Shown one piece after another: positions 37,379 through 45,671 of a stretch of 64,000 nt of DNA (positions within the stretch are counted from its first letter, which is position 1; every line of letters starts with the position of its first letter). The notes under the pieces were generated by a model. That model was not told the DNA's origin and did no database searches. It was given only the letters and a program-made list of their open reading frames with translations. The translations under genes were made by a program, and so were the position numbers. Source of the stretch: Aquimarina sp. Aq107 (GTDB lineage Bacteria; Bacteroidota; Bacteroidia; Flavobacteriales; Flavobacteriaceae); contig NZ_OX030782.1 in assembly GCF_943733665.1 (NCBI RefSeq), forward strand, positions 3,706,501 to 3,770,500, written 5' to 3'.

Positions 37379-38143
37379 ATGATGAAATATTTAAAAACAC
37401 TAACAAATTTTGCTTTACTATTATCATTAGTATTATCGTGTACTACAAAAGCACAAAACTCAAATAATAACACAAAAAAAACAGGTAAAATGAATGCGAA
37501 AAATCAAGAAATAGTAAACGTTGCTTTAATGTATATAAAAAATGAAGAGGAAGCACGTTTTGAAGAATACAAAAAGAAAGGGGGTGCCATTTTAGAAAAA
37601 TATGGAGGAAAAATTGAACGCATTATCAAGCCAAAAATGTTAGCTGAAGGAAAAATGGAAATGCCAGATGAAATTCACTTCGCCAGCTATCCAAGCATTG
37701 AAGCATTTAACAAATTTAATAAAGATCCTGAGTTTATAAAGGTTAGAAATGAATACGCGATTCCTGCACTTAAAGATATTTATGTTTTTACAAGTAAGAA
37801 TACCAATTTTGAATCTAGAAAAGAGGTTGGTGACAAAAGTAAGACTTATGGTGTTGCACTAATTTATTTTAATGAAGGTGAAAAATATGAAAAGCAATTT
37901 GAGGATTACCATGAAGAAGTTTGTGAAATTATGCCAGAATTTGGGACTCACTTTGAACGGTTTATAGCTCCTTTTCAATCAAAAGGAAGTTTAGAACAAC
38001 CTGATGAAATTCATCGCTTCTATTTTGATTCTATGGAAGGATTACAACAAATGGGAACGGATGAACGAATGAAAGCATTATTTCCAAAAAGAGACGCTTC
38101 GTTAAAGAATCTATATTTTTTTATTGGAGAAGCTAGTTTATAA
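37379..38143 (+). CDS. Cassette 11, tandem DUF1330-like secreted protein
   Basis: 254 aa. An N-terminal lipobox-like LVLSC near residue 21 is followed by two dimeric alpha-beta barrel repeats: VALMYIKNEEEARFEEYKKKGGAIL with PDEIHFASYPSIEAF, then VALIYFNEGEKYEKQFEDYHEE with PDEIHRFYFDSMEG. DUF1330 proteins are related to small monooxygenase-like barrels. Export together with a cytosolic SDR is unusual. The gene is 7 bp after the SDR. Confidence 0.75.
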   Translation: MMKYLKTLTNFALLLSLVLSCTTKAQNSNNNTKKTGKMNAKNQEIVNVALMYIKNEEEARFEEYKKKGGAILEKYGGKIERIIKPKMLAEGKMEMPDEIHFASYPSIEAFNKFNKDPEFIKVRNEYAIPALKDIYVFTSKNTNFESRKEVGDKSKTYGVALIYFNEGEKYEKQFEDYHEEVCEIMPEFGTHFERFIAPFQSKGSLEQPDEIHRFYFDSMEGLQQMGTDERMKALFPKRDASLKNLYFFIGEASL

Positions 38144-38174
38144 TAACATATGGCTTAATATTGAAATAAGCCAA

Positions 38175-38308
38175 CGTACAACAACCTGTATAAGTAATAG
38201 CGATTTGAGTTTTAATTCAAATCGCTATTCTATTTTATTTTGTAAATTACTTTGCGAAAAGTAGTGTGCTAAAACCTACAACTACTCATGCACGAACACG
38301 TTGTAACC
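38175..38308 (+). repeat. attC-like site 11 (about 134 bp) with terminator-like hairpin
   Basis: It begins CGTACAACAACCTGTATAAG and ends CATGCACGAACACGTTGTAA. A perfect 13-bp hairpin AATAGCGATTTGA/TCAAATCGCTATT (38196-38229) followed by a T-rich run lies inside and could also end transcription. Confidence 0.75.
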
Positions 38309-38327
38309 AATTAAAAACGAACGTAAA

Positions 38328-38663
38328 TTGAATTTAAACAATAAAAAATTTGTGACTACCGAAAATAAAAGTGGATTGTCATCAGATGAGACGATTTTTC
38401 ATTATTCTCAAAGTGGAAATACGATTACAGGAAAATATAAAGGAGGCTCAATCTTGGAAGGGATGATTATTGGCAAACAAACCCAAGATTCAAAAATTGA
38501 ACTGTTGTATCAATGCCTAACAACTGCTGGTGAATTAAAAGCAGGAGAATCAAAAGGTCTGATTTCAGAAACTGAAAATGGAAAACTAAAACTGGAATTT
38601 GACTGGAATTGGCTGAATGGAAATTTGTCTGGAGGCAAATCGGAATACATAGAAATTAAATAG
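38328..38663 (+). CDS. Cassette 12, small beta-rich hypothetical protein
   Basis: 111 aa from a TTG start. Beta-strand repeats such as FHYSQSGNTITGKYKGGSILEGMIIGK and KLKLEFDWNWLNGNLSGGKSEY suggest a small beta-barrel or sandwich. Similar small proteins are often labelled N-acetylglutamate synthase in databases, which this sequence does not support. It is a single-gene cassette. Confidence 0.55.
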   Translation: MNLNNKKFVTTENKSGLSSDETIFHYSQSGNTITGKYKGGSILEGMIIGKQTQDSKIELLYQCLTTAGELKAGESKGLISETENGKLKLEFDWNWLNGNLSGGKSEYIEIK

Positions 38664-38668
38664 AAAAC

Positions 38669-38804
38669 TGGCTACAACAATGGCTATACGTAATTGCTTG
38701 TTCTCCCCTACTTCTGAAAATCCTTGCGGTTTTCAGTTTGGTGCATACTTGCAAAGTTAAGTGCTAAAACACACAACTATTGATACACGAGACCGTTCGT
38801 GGTA
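38669..38804 (+). repeat. attC-like site 12 (about 136 bp)
   Basis: TGGCTACAA matches the complement of the cassette 12 start TTGTAACCA at 8 of 9 positions. The 3' end GATACACGAGACCGTTCGTGG is the only core whose first base after GTT is C. Confidence 0.78.
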
Positions 38805-38817
38805 ATTTGACAAACAA

Positions 38818-39498
38818 ATGAAAATGTCTTTTACATATATCTATATTTTGACTTTACTGTTTTCGTGTAACATGAAAAATGAACCTGTTTATACTCAATT
38901 AAAGCCGAATATCTATGAGATAAACAACCAATATTTCTATAGCGAAAAAGTTCACACATATCTAATTGTATTGGAAGATAAAGTACTTCTATTTGACATT
39001 CCGACCTATTCAAAAGAAATCAAAGATTTTATAACTTCCTTCGAGAAACCCGCTTATGCAATAATTTCTCACGGTTCGTGTGGAATTTCGGATGGAACAG
39101 AATGGCAGAGAGAAATTGGTCTTAAAGTCTATGCTCATAAAGCCGACACGAATCACCCTTGGTTAAGAATGAAACCTGATGTCTTCTTTACAGAAATGCC
39201 TGAATTTGGAAAAAATATCGAAGTAATTCACACGCCTGGGCATAGTCCAGGAGCAGTTTGCGTATTAGAGAAATCATCAAAATCTTTATTTACTGGAGAC
39301 ACTTTCTATGGCAACAAGAATGGTGAGATTAGAGACTTTAGCAAAGAAAATCCTGCTGATTATGAAAACCTATCGGACAGAATTGAAAGTTGTAAAAAAC
39401 TATTGAACTATGATTTTGAAGATGTTTATCCATTTCATTATGAAATAATAGATAAAGATGGAAAAGAAAAATTAATGGAATACTTGAAAGATAAATAA
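38818..39498 (+). CDS. Cassette 13, metallo-beta-lactamase-fold lipoprotein with altered zinc site
   Basis: 226 aa with lipobox LLFSC at about 13-17. The fold follows class B1 order: YLIVLEDKVLLFDIPTYS, VIHTPGHSPGAV (third-ligand His), LFTGDTFYG and VYPFHYEII. The first metal motif HxHxDH is replaced by SHGSCGISDGTEW, which leaves only part of the usual ligands. It may be a single-metal or non-enzymatic member. Residues HTPGH and TGD are intact. It is a single-gene cassette. Confidence 0.78.
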   Translation: MKMSFTYIYILTLLFSCNMKNEPVYTQLKPNIYEINNQYFYSEKVHTYLIVLEDKVLLFDIPTYSKEIKDFITSFEKPAYAIISHGSCGISDGTEWQREIGLKVYAHKADTNHPWLRMKPDVFFTEMPEFGKNIEVIHTPGHSPGAVCVLEKSSKSLFTGDTFYGNKNGEIRDFSKENPADYENLSDRIESCKKLLNYDFEDVYPFHYEIIDKDGKEKLMEYLKDK

Positions 39499-39501
39499 AA
39501 G

Positions 39502-39738
39502 CTACCGCCAACGCGGTGTATAAAACATAGGGCGTTTATGCTTAATCGAAAGGTCTGTGCTTATTAACAAAGTCCGCTAAATATAAAATTTGGCTTTTAA
39601 AAAGTGAAAAATTAAAACAAAATATAAAAATTCGGCTCTGTATTAATCCGAAAAATTAGTGTCGCCATCGCACCATCTCGCCCACTGCTCTCGCAGATGT
39701 CGTACGCTACTTTTCATACACAAGTGGGTTGGCAGCAA
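39502..39738 (+). repeat. attC-like site 13 (about 237 bp, with a GC-richer insert)
   Basis: CTACCGCCAA matches the complement of the cassette 13 start at 7 of 10 positions. Arms GGTGTATAAAACATAGG and CGCTACTTTTCATACACAAG. About 42 bp (39663-39704) of GC-richer sequence, including CTGCTCTCGCAG, is inserted in the 3' arm compared with site 4. Confidence 0.75.
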
Positions 39739-39768
39739 GTTAAATGCTATTCAAAATCTGATATAAAA

Positions 39769-40233
39769 ATGAATGATTTAAAAAACTCAAAGGTAGAATG
39801 TCAAATGATGATAAGAAAGTCTGTTTCAGAAGTATTTCAAGCATTTGTTGACCCTAGAATTACAACCAAGTTTTGGTTCACAAAATCAAGTGGAAAACTT
39901 GAAAAAGGGAGAACTGTAACTTGGGAATGGGAAATGTATGGTATTGCTGAGGAAATAAAAGTAATTGAAGTTGTGCCTAATAAGAAAATAACTATTGAAT
40001 GGGACAATCCCTCGACAACAGTGGATTTTGAATTTTCAGAATTATCTAAAGAAACTACTTACGTTGTAATAAAAAATTATGGCTTTCATCAAATCGGAAA
40101 TGATTTAATTGAAGCAATTAAAAATAATACTGGTGGTTTTACAACTGTATTAGACGGATTAAAAGCTTACCTTGAATATGGAATCGAACTAGATTTAGTG
40201 AAAGACAAATTTCCTAAAATCCAAAAGAAATAA
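39769..40233 (+). CDS. Cassette 14, SRPBCC/AHSA1-family protein
   Basis: The start is set at MNDLKNSKVECQMMIRKSV because the longer frame begins inside the recombination site. 154 aa START-like fold: VSEVFQAFVDPRITTKFWF, then GRTVTWEWEMYG and a C-terminal helix NNTGGFTTVLDGLKAYLEYG. Family members bind hydrophobic ligands or stimulate Hsp90; the role here is unknown. The HEAT-like gene follows after 63 bp. Confidence 0.83.
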   Translation: MNDLKNSKVECQMMIRKSVSEVFQAFVDPRITTKFWFTKSSGKLEKGRTVTWEWEMYGIAEEIKVIEVVPNKKITIEWDNPSTTVDFEFSELSKETTYVVIKNYGFHQIGNDLIEAIKNNTGGFTTVLDGLKAYLEYGIELDLVKDKFPKIQKK

Positions 40234-40296
40234 TAAAATAAAAACCTCGTGTATACTTCCAAAAACCATATTAAATAAATCAATGACAGTTTACTT

Positions 40297-41049
40297 ATGA
40301 AGAATTTTCTTTCTGTTTTTTTTAGATCAAGTGACGATAAAGAGAAGATCAAATTAAGAAGAGAATTTGAGAACGAAAAGCAAAGGTTTACTAATGAGCT
40401 GAAAAAAAAAGATATTAGCTTTCTACTTGATAATATGGAATCTTCAGAGTATTTCTCTAATATAGTTGTAGAAAAACAAAAAGTATTAAAATCCTATGGA
40501 TCTGAAGACTCTATAGGTCATTATGTAAGGGCACAAGTAAGGGATTTGAAAAACCTCGAATTCAAGAATAAGCTTATTAGTTTTTTAGATCAAGAAGAGT
40601 ACTATGATAAAAAAGACAAAATATATACCTGTCTTTCTTCTTTATGTGGAAATACTAACAACGAAGAGATTTACTATTTTTTGATGAAACAATTAAATAA
40701 CGAAGAAAATTATAAAATTGAAATTCTTCAAGGTTTATGGAAATTTCAAAAAACAATAGATTACGATATCGAACCCATTAAAAGCATTATACTACATGGG
40801 AAATATTATGAAAGATTAGCCGCTATAGAAGCGTTAAAGAATTCGGATCATCCAGAAATTCATGATTTTCTTTTGAAAGAATTTAAAACTAGTGGTGATG
40901 ATTTTATGTTAAAAATACTATGGGTAATCTGGAAAACGTCTACAGAAGAAACGATTCCAGTATTAGAAAAAGGTAAGAGAAAATCAAAAGATCGATATTT
41001 AAGATTAGAAATTGAAAAATTGATTGATGATATCAAAGACAGAAAATAA
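40297..41049 (+). CDS. Cassette 14, HEAT-repeat-like helical protein
   Basis: 250 aa, all helical. Repeats such as YYERLAAIEALKNSDHPEIHDFLLKEF and DDFMLKILWVIWKTSTEETIPVLEKG have the HEAT/PBS-lyase-like helix pairs. No catalytic motif is present, so a protein-binding scaffold is likely. Confidence 0.65.
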   Translation: MKNFLSVFFRSSDDKEKIKLRREFENEKQRFTNELKKKDISFLLDNMESSEYFSNIVVEKQKVLKSYGSEDSIGHYVRAQVRDLKNLEFKNKLISFLDQEEYYDKKDKIYTCLSSLCGNTNNEEIYYFLMKQLNNEENYKIEILQGLWKFQKTIDYDIEPIKSIILHGKYYERLAAIEALKNSDHPEIHDFLLKEFKTSGDDFMLKILWVIWKTSTEETIPVLEKGKRKSKDRYLRLEIEKLIDDIKDRK

Positions 41050-41054
41050 TACTA

Positions 41055-41125
41055 TATACAACAGTTTGTATATTGCATATGTCGCTTTCGAAAGGCAAAC
41101 GCGACATACAAGGGATGTTGTAAAA
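41055..41125 (+). repeat. attC-like site 14 (short, about 71 bp)
   Basis: TATACAACAGTTTGTATATTG ... CATATGTCGC with 3' arm GCGACATACAAGGGATGTTG. It has the same AAC/GTT layout but a different body, and its 5' core does not match the cassette 14 start. Confidence 0.65.
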
Positions 41126-41136
41126 AATTATAGTAA

Positions 41137-42255
41137 ATGAACATTATTTTAGGAATAGGTATTGGAATAAATCTATTAGCAGTTTTTCAATTGTTGAAAG
41201 GAAAAAACTCCAAACTTATTTCTACTAAAATTGCTGTTTTAATTAATATAGTATGGTTTGTTAGACTCATTTTTTTTCTGCTAAAAGATTCTGAAATAGC
41301 TTTAAAATTTCCACTTTTATTAATGTTAGATCAAAACTTGCTATTGTTAGATAGCGTGGTTTTATGGCTTTACTCAAAATCTTTATTACATACCACAAAG
41401 TTTAAATTTAAAATACTCCTAAATTTTCTTCCTTTTACAATTGGCTTATTACTCTCTATAAGTATGTATTTCTCAGTTCCTGATGAGTTCATTGTAGAAC
41501 AATTTATAAAACTTAAAAATGACATAACCAATAATAAGTCTCTGTTCTCTATAGATGTTTTAGTTCTTTTCTTAGTTATAATTACGATATCAACCGTATA
41601 TTTTGTGAAGAGTATTAAAGAGATAAAAAAATTTAATAGTGTTCTTTATAATCACTTTTCGAGTCTAAAAAACATTAGCGCAAATTGGATTTTAAAGTTT
41701 CACAGCTTATGGGTTTCTCTTTTCTTAATTCCAATTATACTCTATTTTATTAATTATATGTATCCTGTAATTAACATTGGCATTTTACTAAGTTTTATGA
41801 TTACAATACAAGTACTCTTTTCATTTATTTTTAATTCAAATGTATTATCTCAAATCTATGTTAGCATACCTAAAAAAGGCATTATAAAACAAGATACCAA
41901 ACCAATAAACCAATTTAAAAATGAATTAGATGAGCTAAAAAAGGCTTTAGAAACAGAAAAGTATTATCAAGATGAAAATCTTTCATTGGTGAAGCTTTCA
42001 AGTTATCTAAATATTAAATCTGTAGAGTTAACTGAAATCATTAAATACAGTGAGTTTGAAAATTTTTACGATTTAATAAATACGTATAGAATAGAATCTA
42101 TAAAAAGAGAACTCATATCATCTTCAGAACAAATTATGATTATTGCCTATGATAATGGTTTTAATAGTAAATCTGCATTTAATAGAATATTTAAAGAAAA
42201 AACAGGTCAAACACCTAGTGCTTTTAGAAATTTAAACAGAAATACGTCCCAATAA
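41137..42255 (+). CDS. AraC-family regulator with membrane sensor domain
   Basis: 372 aa. Residues 1-240 hold about seven membrane helices. Residues 270-370 are an AraC-type DNA-binding domain with LVKLSSYLNIKSVELTEIIKY and IIAYDNGFNSKSAFNRIFKEKTGQTPS. This membrane-AraC type is common in flavobacteria. It probably senses a membrane signal and may regulate the CPBP or hydrolase gene downstream. Confidence 0.83.
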   Translation: MNIILGIGIGINLLAVFQLLKGKNSKLISTKIAVLINIVWFVRLIFFLLKDSEIALKFPLLLMLDQNLLLLDSVVLWLYSKSLLHTTKFKFKILLNFLPFTIGLLLSISMYFSVPDEFIVEQFIKLKNDITNNKSLFSIDVLVLFLVIITISTVYFVKSIKEIKKFNSVLYNHFSSLKNISANWILKFHSLWVSLFLIPIILYFINYMYPVINIGILLSFMITIQVLFSFIFNSNVLSQIYVSIPKKGIIKQDTKPINQFKNELDELKKALETEKYYQDENLSLVKLSSYLNIKSVELTEIIKYSEFENFYDLINTYRIESIKRELISSSEQIMIIAYDNGFNSKSAFNRIFKEKTGQTPSAFRNLNRNTSQ

Positions 42256-42320
42256 TATTAAAAGGACGTCCATCCCTTCGACTGCCACTACTTTTGTTTC
42301 AAATTAAAATTTAAACAATT

Positions 42321-43010
42321 ATGAAAAAAGTTTGGCAAAAAATTCCCGCTTGGTTAAAAGCAATGTTATTAAACATTATTTTATTATACCCAATAATAAC
42401 TATTAATCATATAATAATAAAACTTAACCTTGAACACTTTCCAGAATATGGTATAGGTTTAATACTTGTTTTGATGATGCTTTACTTGTATTGGAGAATT
42501 ATAATTAAATGGAATCCATTTACAAGTAAAGACGATATTGAAATAAGTTTTACGTTCAATATTTTAGATAAAAAAAACATAATAAGCATTTTAGGTTTAG
42601 GTTTATTTACTGTTTTAACTATTTACTTTAGTTATATAATTTTTGACATCGATAACTCACCACAATTAGACTTTATAAAATCATTTTCAAATTATGATGC
42701 TATAACAGCAATTCCACTTTTGTTAGCATTAACACTCACAGCTGGCGTAGTAGAAGAAGTTACTTATAGAGGTTTTATGCAGAATACTACAAATAGAAAA
42801 TACGCTAAAATAGTAAGCTATTTAATTATTGGAGTATTATTCGCAATCATTCATTTTTTACCACTAGAGTTAATACTACCATATATTCTAATTTCCATTG
42901 CTTATAGTTTTATTGCTGATAAACAAAAGTCAACTGGCTTGGTAATATTCACTCATTTTTTAGCAGATTTTGTACTGTTTATGTTGATTTATCTCAATGT
43001 ATTATCATAA
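42321..43010 (+). CDS. CPBP-family intramembrane metalloprotease
   Basis: 229 aa with about seven helices. The catalytic motifs are EEVTYRGF (EExxxR) and later FAIIHFLPL (FxxxH) and HFLADFVLF. In bacteria such proteins process peptides such as bacteriocins or regulate membrane proteins. It is 66 bp after the AraC gene. Confidence 0.85.
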   Translation: MKKVWQKIPAWLKAMLLNIILLYPIITINHIIIKLNLEHFPEYGIGLILVLMMLYLYWRIIIKWNPFTSKDDIEISFTFNILDKKNIISILGLGLFTVLTIYFSYIIFDIDNSPQLDFIKSFSNYDAITAIPLLLALTLTAGVVEEVTYRGFMQNTTNRKYAKIVSYLIIGVLFAIIHFLPLELILPYILISIAYSFIADKQKSTGLVIFTHFLADFVLFMLIYLNVLS

Positions 43011-43142
43011 TAGTACATTCTTTATATAAGCACAATTAATTTCAAAAAGATAGTTATACGAATTTTTTGAAAACTTATGTTCAAATTGTAACAATATCTA
43101 AAATCTTAAATCTTTAGTACATACCCTTAAATTTCAAATTCT

Positions 43143-44177
43143 ATGTATAAAATAGTATTAGCTTTAGTTATCATACCCTTTTTCGCCATTTCTCAAGTAG
43201 AGAAATCAGAAGAAAAACTAGAATCCTTACCGAACTTTGGAAATCAAAGAAGTATTGAAAATTGGTTAGAAGAAAACAAAATTCCGGCCATTGGAATAGG
43301 AATCATTGAAAATGGAAAACTTTCAAATATTAACGTCTACGGAAATCTTAAAAAAAATGAACAAGCGCCATATCACACGATATTCAAAGTCGCTTCTTTA
43401 ACGAAACCAATTGTTTCAATTCTTACGCTTAAGCTTGTTAGTAACGGGGATTGGGATTTAGACGAAACCCTAGATAAATATTGGATTGACCCAGATGTAA
43501 TTGATGACCCCAAACATAAACAATTAACAACGAGACATATTCTCACACACCAAACAGGGTTTCTTAATTGGAGGAGACAACACAAAACGAAAAAACTTAC
43601 GTTCGATTTTGAGCCGGGAACAAATTTCAGGTATTCTGGAGAAGGCTACGAGTATCTCAAAAATGCTTTGGAACGTAAATTTAAAATGTCTTTAGAAAAA
43701 TTAGCCGATTCTCTATTGTTTAAACCCATTGGAATGCTTGATACCAAATTTACATGGCAACATGGAGTTGATGAAAAAAGATTTGCTTTCAATCATGATA
43801 AGAACGGTGAAATTTTAGAAACAATTAGAAACGAGAAAGCTTACGCTTCAGACTTAATGTTATCCACTATTGAAGATTATGGTAAGTTCGCTGAATTTGT
43901 AATAAATGGTGCAGGTTTATCTAAAGAAATTTATAACGAAATGATTGACTTACAGGTAGAGACACAAAATGATTCCTATTTCGGGTTAGGTTGGGAAATC
44001 ATACCTGATTGGTACGGAGAAAAAATCTTAATGCATTCTGGTGGAGACCCAGGAGTGAGAACATTGATTATATTGAATTTGCAAAAGAAAAAAGGTCTCA
44101 TAATTTTCACCAATAGCGATAACGGAGGTTATCTTCTGTGGGAAAAAACAATTATAGAACCCATTCTAAGAGATTAA
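43143..44177 (+). CDS. Serine beta-lactamase-fold hydrolase
   Basis: 344 aa with signal peptide (1-18, cleavage near AIS-Q). Motifs: SLTK in FKVASLTKPIV, the YSG triad in FRYSGEGYEYL, and LMHSGGDPGV near the C-terminus. The overall type is shared with the cassette 8 hydrolase, but the sequences are clearly different, so it is not a recent duplicate. Exported; substrate unknown. Confidence 0.85.
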   Translation: MYKIVLALVIIPFFAISQVEKSEEKLESLPNFGNQRSIENWLEENKIPAIGIGIIENGKLSNINVYGNLKKNEQAPYHTIFKVASLTKPIVSILTLKLVSNGDWDLDETLDKYWIDPDVIDDPKHKQLTTRHILTHQTGFLNWRRQHKTKKLTFDFEPGTNFRYSGEGYEYLKNALERKFKMSLEKLADSLLFKPIGMLDTKFTWQHGVDEKRFAFNHDKNGEILETIRNEKAYASDLMLSTIEDYGKFAEFVINGAGLSKEIYNEMIDLQVETQNDSYFGLGWEIIPDWYGEKILMHSGGDPGVRTLIILNLQKKKGLIIFTNSDNGGYLLWEKTIIEPILRD

Positions 44178-44193
44178 TTAATTGAAAATAGAC

Positions 44194-44320
44194 TTTGCCC
44201 AACAATGTTTATAAGCAATAGTAAATTAAGTGATAAAACAAAGGTTAGTGTATAACCAAAAGGTTTGTGAATAGAAATCTGCTACTGCTTATACACGAAA
44301 TCGTAATGTGTCATACGAAA
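44194..44320 (+). repeat. attC-like site 15, 3' core decayed
   Basis: 5' arm CCCAACAATGTTTATAAGC, inner TAGTGTATAACC, 3' arm GCTTATACACGAAATCGTAATG, in which the expected GTT has become GTA. Confidence 0.6.
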
Positions 44321-44331
44321 AAAAGATTTTG

Positions 44332-44633
44332 GAATTGAATAAACTTTTAAAATATCGAGAAAAACTAAATCTCACTTAAGAGGAATTAGCTAAAAAAACA
44401 GATGTTTCTGCTTGAACTATTCAGCGTATCAAAAAAAGTAACAGAACCAAAAGGGCATACTCTAAAGGTTTTGACAAATTAATATTTTTAAATAGTTTAT
44501 TTGAAGTTATGATACAACAAGTTTATCCAACTTTTTTCTTGGTTACTTTATTTTTTCGGGCATTGGATTGATCGGACTAACATTATTGATAAAGCAAACT
44601 CACAACACTATATATAGCAAATATGGCGATTAG
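44332..44633 (+). pseudogene. XRE-type helix-turn-helix regulator remnant
   Basis: In frame one reads ELNKLLKYREKLNLT-stop-EELAKKTDVSA-stop-TIQRI, an HTH_3 domain in which a Gln codon (CAA to TAA) and an Arg codon (CGA to TGA) were lost. A +1 shift then gives EPKGHTLKVLTN, and a further frame gives a C-terminal membrane helix FFLGYFIFSGIGLIGLTLLIK. The intact parent was an XRE regulator with a membrane tail. The relic ends inside the next recombination site, so it was a cassette gene. Confidence 0.75.
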
Positions 44634-44698
44634 ATTTTAATCGGAAATAATAGCTTATCTATTCTCCCTACTACTCATAGTCGAAGTCGTTAGCAATA
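44598..44698 (+). repeat. attC-like site 16 (about 101 bp)
   Basis: Starts ACTCACAACACTATATATAG and ends CTACTACTCATAGTCGAAGTCGTT. The following 44699-44811 holds the promoter region of the LytTR gene and no other gene. Confidence 0.75.
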
Positions 44699-44811
44699 AT
44701 TTCCTATATAAAGAAACGCTACTCATTCGATAAACATTAACAAAATCGCAACAACATTTATATAATTTATTAAATGCTTAAATTAGTCCCAAACTCAAAT
44801 ATTATTAACAA

Positions 44812-45549
44812 ATGAATAAACTTAATCCGTCTATAAAACATCACTTATTGATAGGGGTATTTATAGGAATTTGGATATTCTGTTTTGTTTACTTTATAAG
44901 GCCATTTGAGATAGAAACTTTTTCAAATACTAATTGGGTAGGTCTCGGAATTGGGTTTTCATTTCTTACATTTTTGTGTTACGGCATGGTAGCTGTTATA
45001 CAAAACAAGGTTTATAAAAAGATAATGAGATGGAACGTTACTTTTGAGATTATAACTATTCTATGCTTATGCTTGATTTTGAATATTGTTTTCTATAAGT
45101 ATTCTAAAAGTTCAATTGTAAATAGTGTCTATAATTTTTATTTCTTTTCTTTTCTATTTGCAAAGACATGTATTGTTTTAGTCCCCCTATTAATATTCTC
45201 TAGATTATACGTTGTAAGACTCATTCCTCATAAAGAGACTCAACTCACCATAAAAGGAGATAATAAATTAGATATTCTTAAAGTGTACCCTTCGGATTTA
45301 ATAAGCGCATCTAGCTCCCAAAACTATGTAGAGATTTTCTATTTAGATAATGGAGAGTTAAGTTCAAAGCTTATTCGTTCTTCATTAAAAAAGCTGCATC
45401 AAGAGATTCCTTTTTTAGTACAAGTGCATCGTTCGCACTTTATAAATCCAACACATTTTAAGTCGTGGAAAAACCAAAACACGATTTACCTTACCCAAAT
45501 GGAGGTCACTGTTTCCAAAAATTATAAAGACATTATTTTAGCCTTATAA
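44812..45549 (+). CDS. LytTR-domain regulator with four membrane helices
   Basis: 245 aa. Four helices in residues 12-135, then a C-terminal LytTR DNA-binding domain: IKGDNKLDILKVYPSDLISASSSQNYVEIFY, LIRSSLKKLHQEIP and FLVQVHRSHFINPTHF. No receiver domain is present, so the membrane part is the probable sensor. It is likely to regulate the esterase gene downstream: both genes have the motif TTAGTnCCAAACnCA upstream. Confidence 0.85.
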   Translation: MNKLNPSIKHHLLIGVFIGIWIFCFVYFIRPFEIETFSNTNWVGLGIGFSFLTFLCYGMVAVIQNKVYKKIMRWNVTFEIITILCLCLILNIVFYKYSKSSIVNSVYNFYFFSFLFAKTCIVLVPLLIFSRLYVVRLIPHKETQLTIKGDNKLDILKVYPSDLISASSSQNYVEIFYLDNGELSSKLIRSSLKKLHQEIPFLVQVHRSHFINPTHFKSWKNQNTIYLTQMEVTVSKNYKDIILAL

Positions 45550-45671
45550 TTTTCGTCCCTGAAAAATCACATTTAGTACCAAACCCATATTCTTTAAGGA
45601 TTTGAAGCTTTTTAAAATGTATTTTTATCCTGTGATAATATTACTAACAATTCTTCATAAAAGTTTCTTCG

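Noticed and set aside
38328..38663. N-acetylglutamate synthase
   Set aside because: Small proteins of this type often carry that database label, but there is no acetyltransferase motif in the 111 residues.
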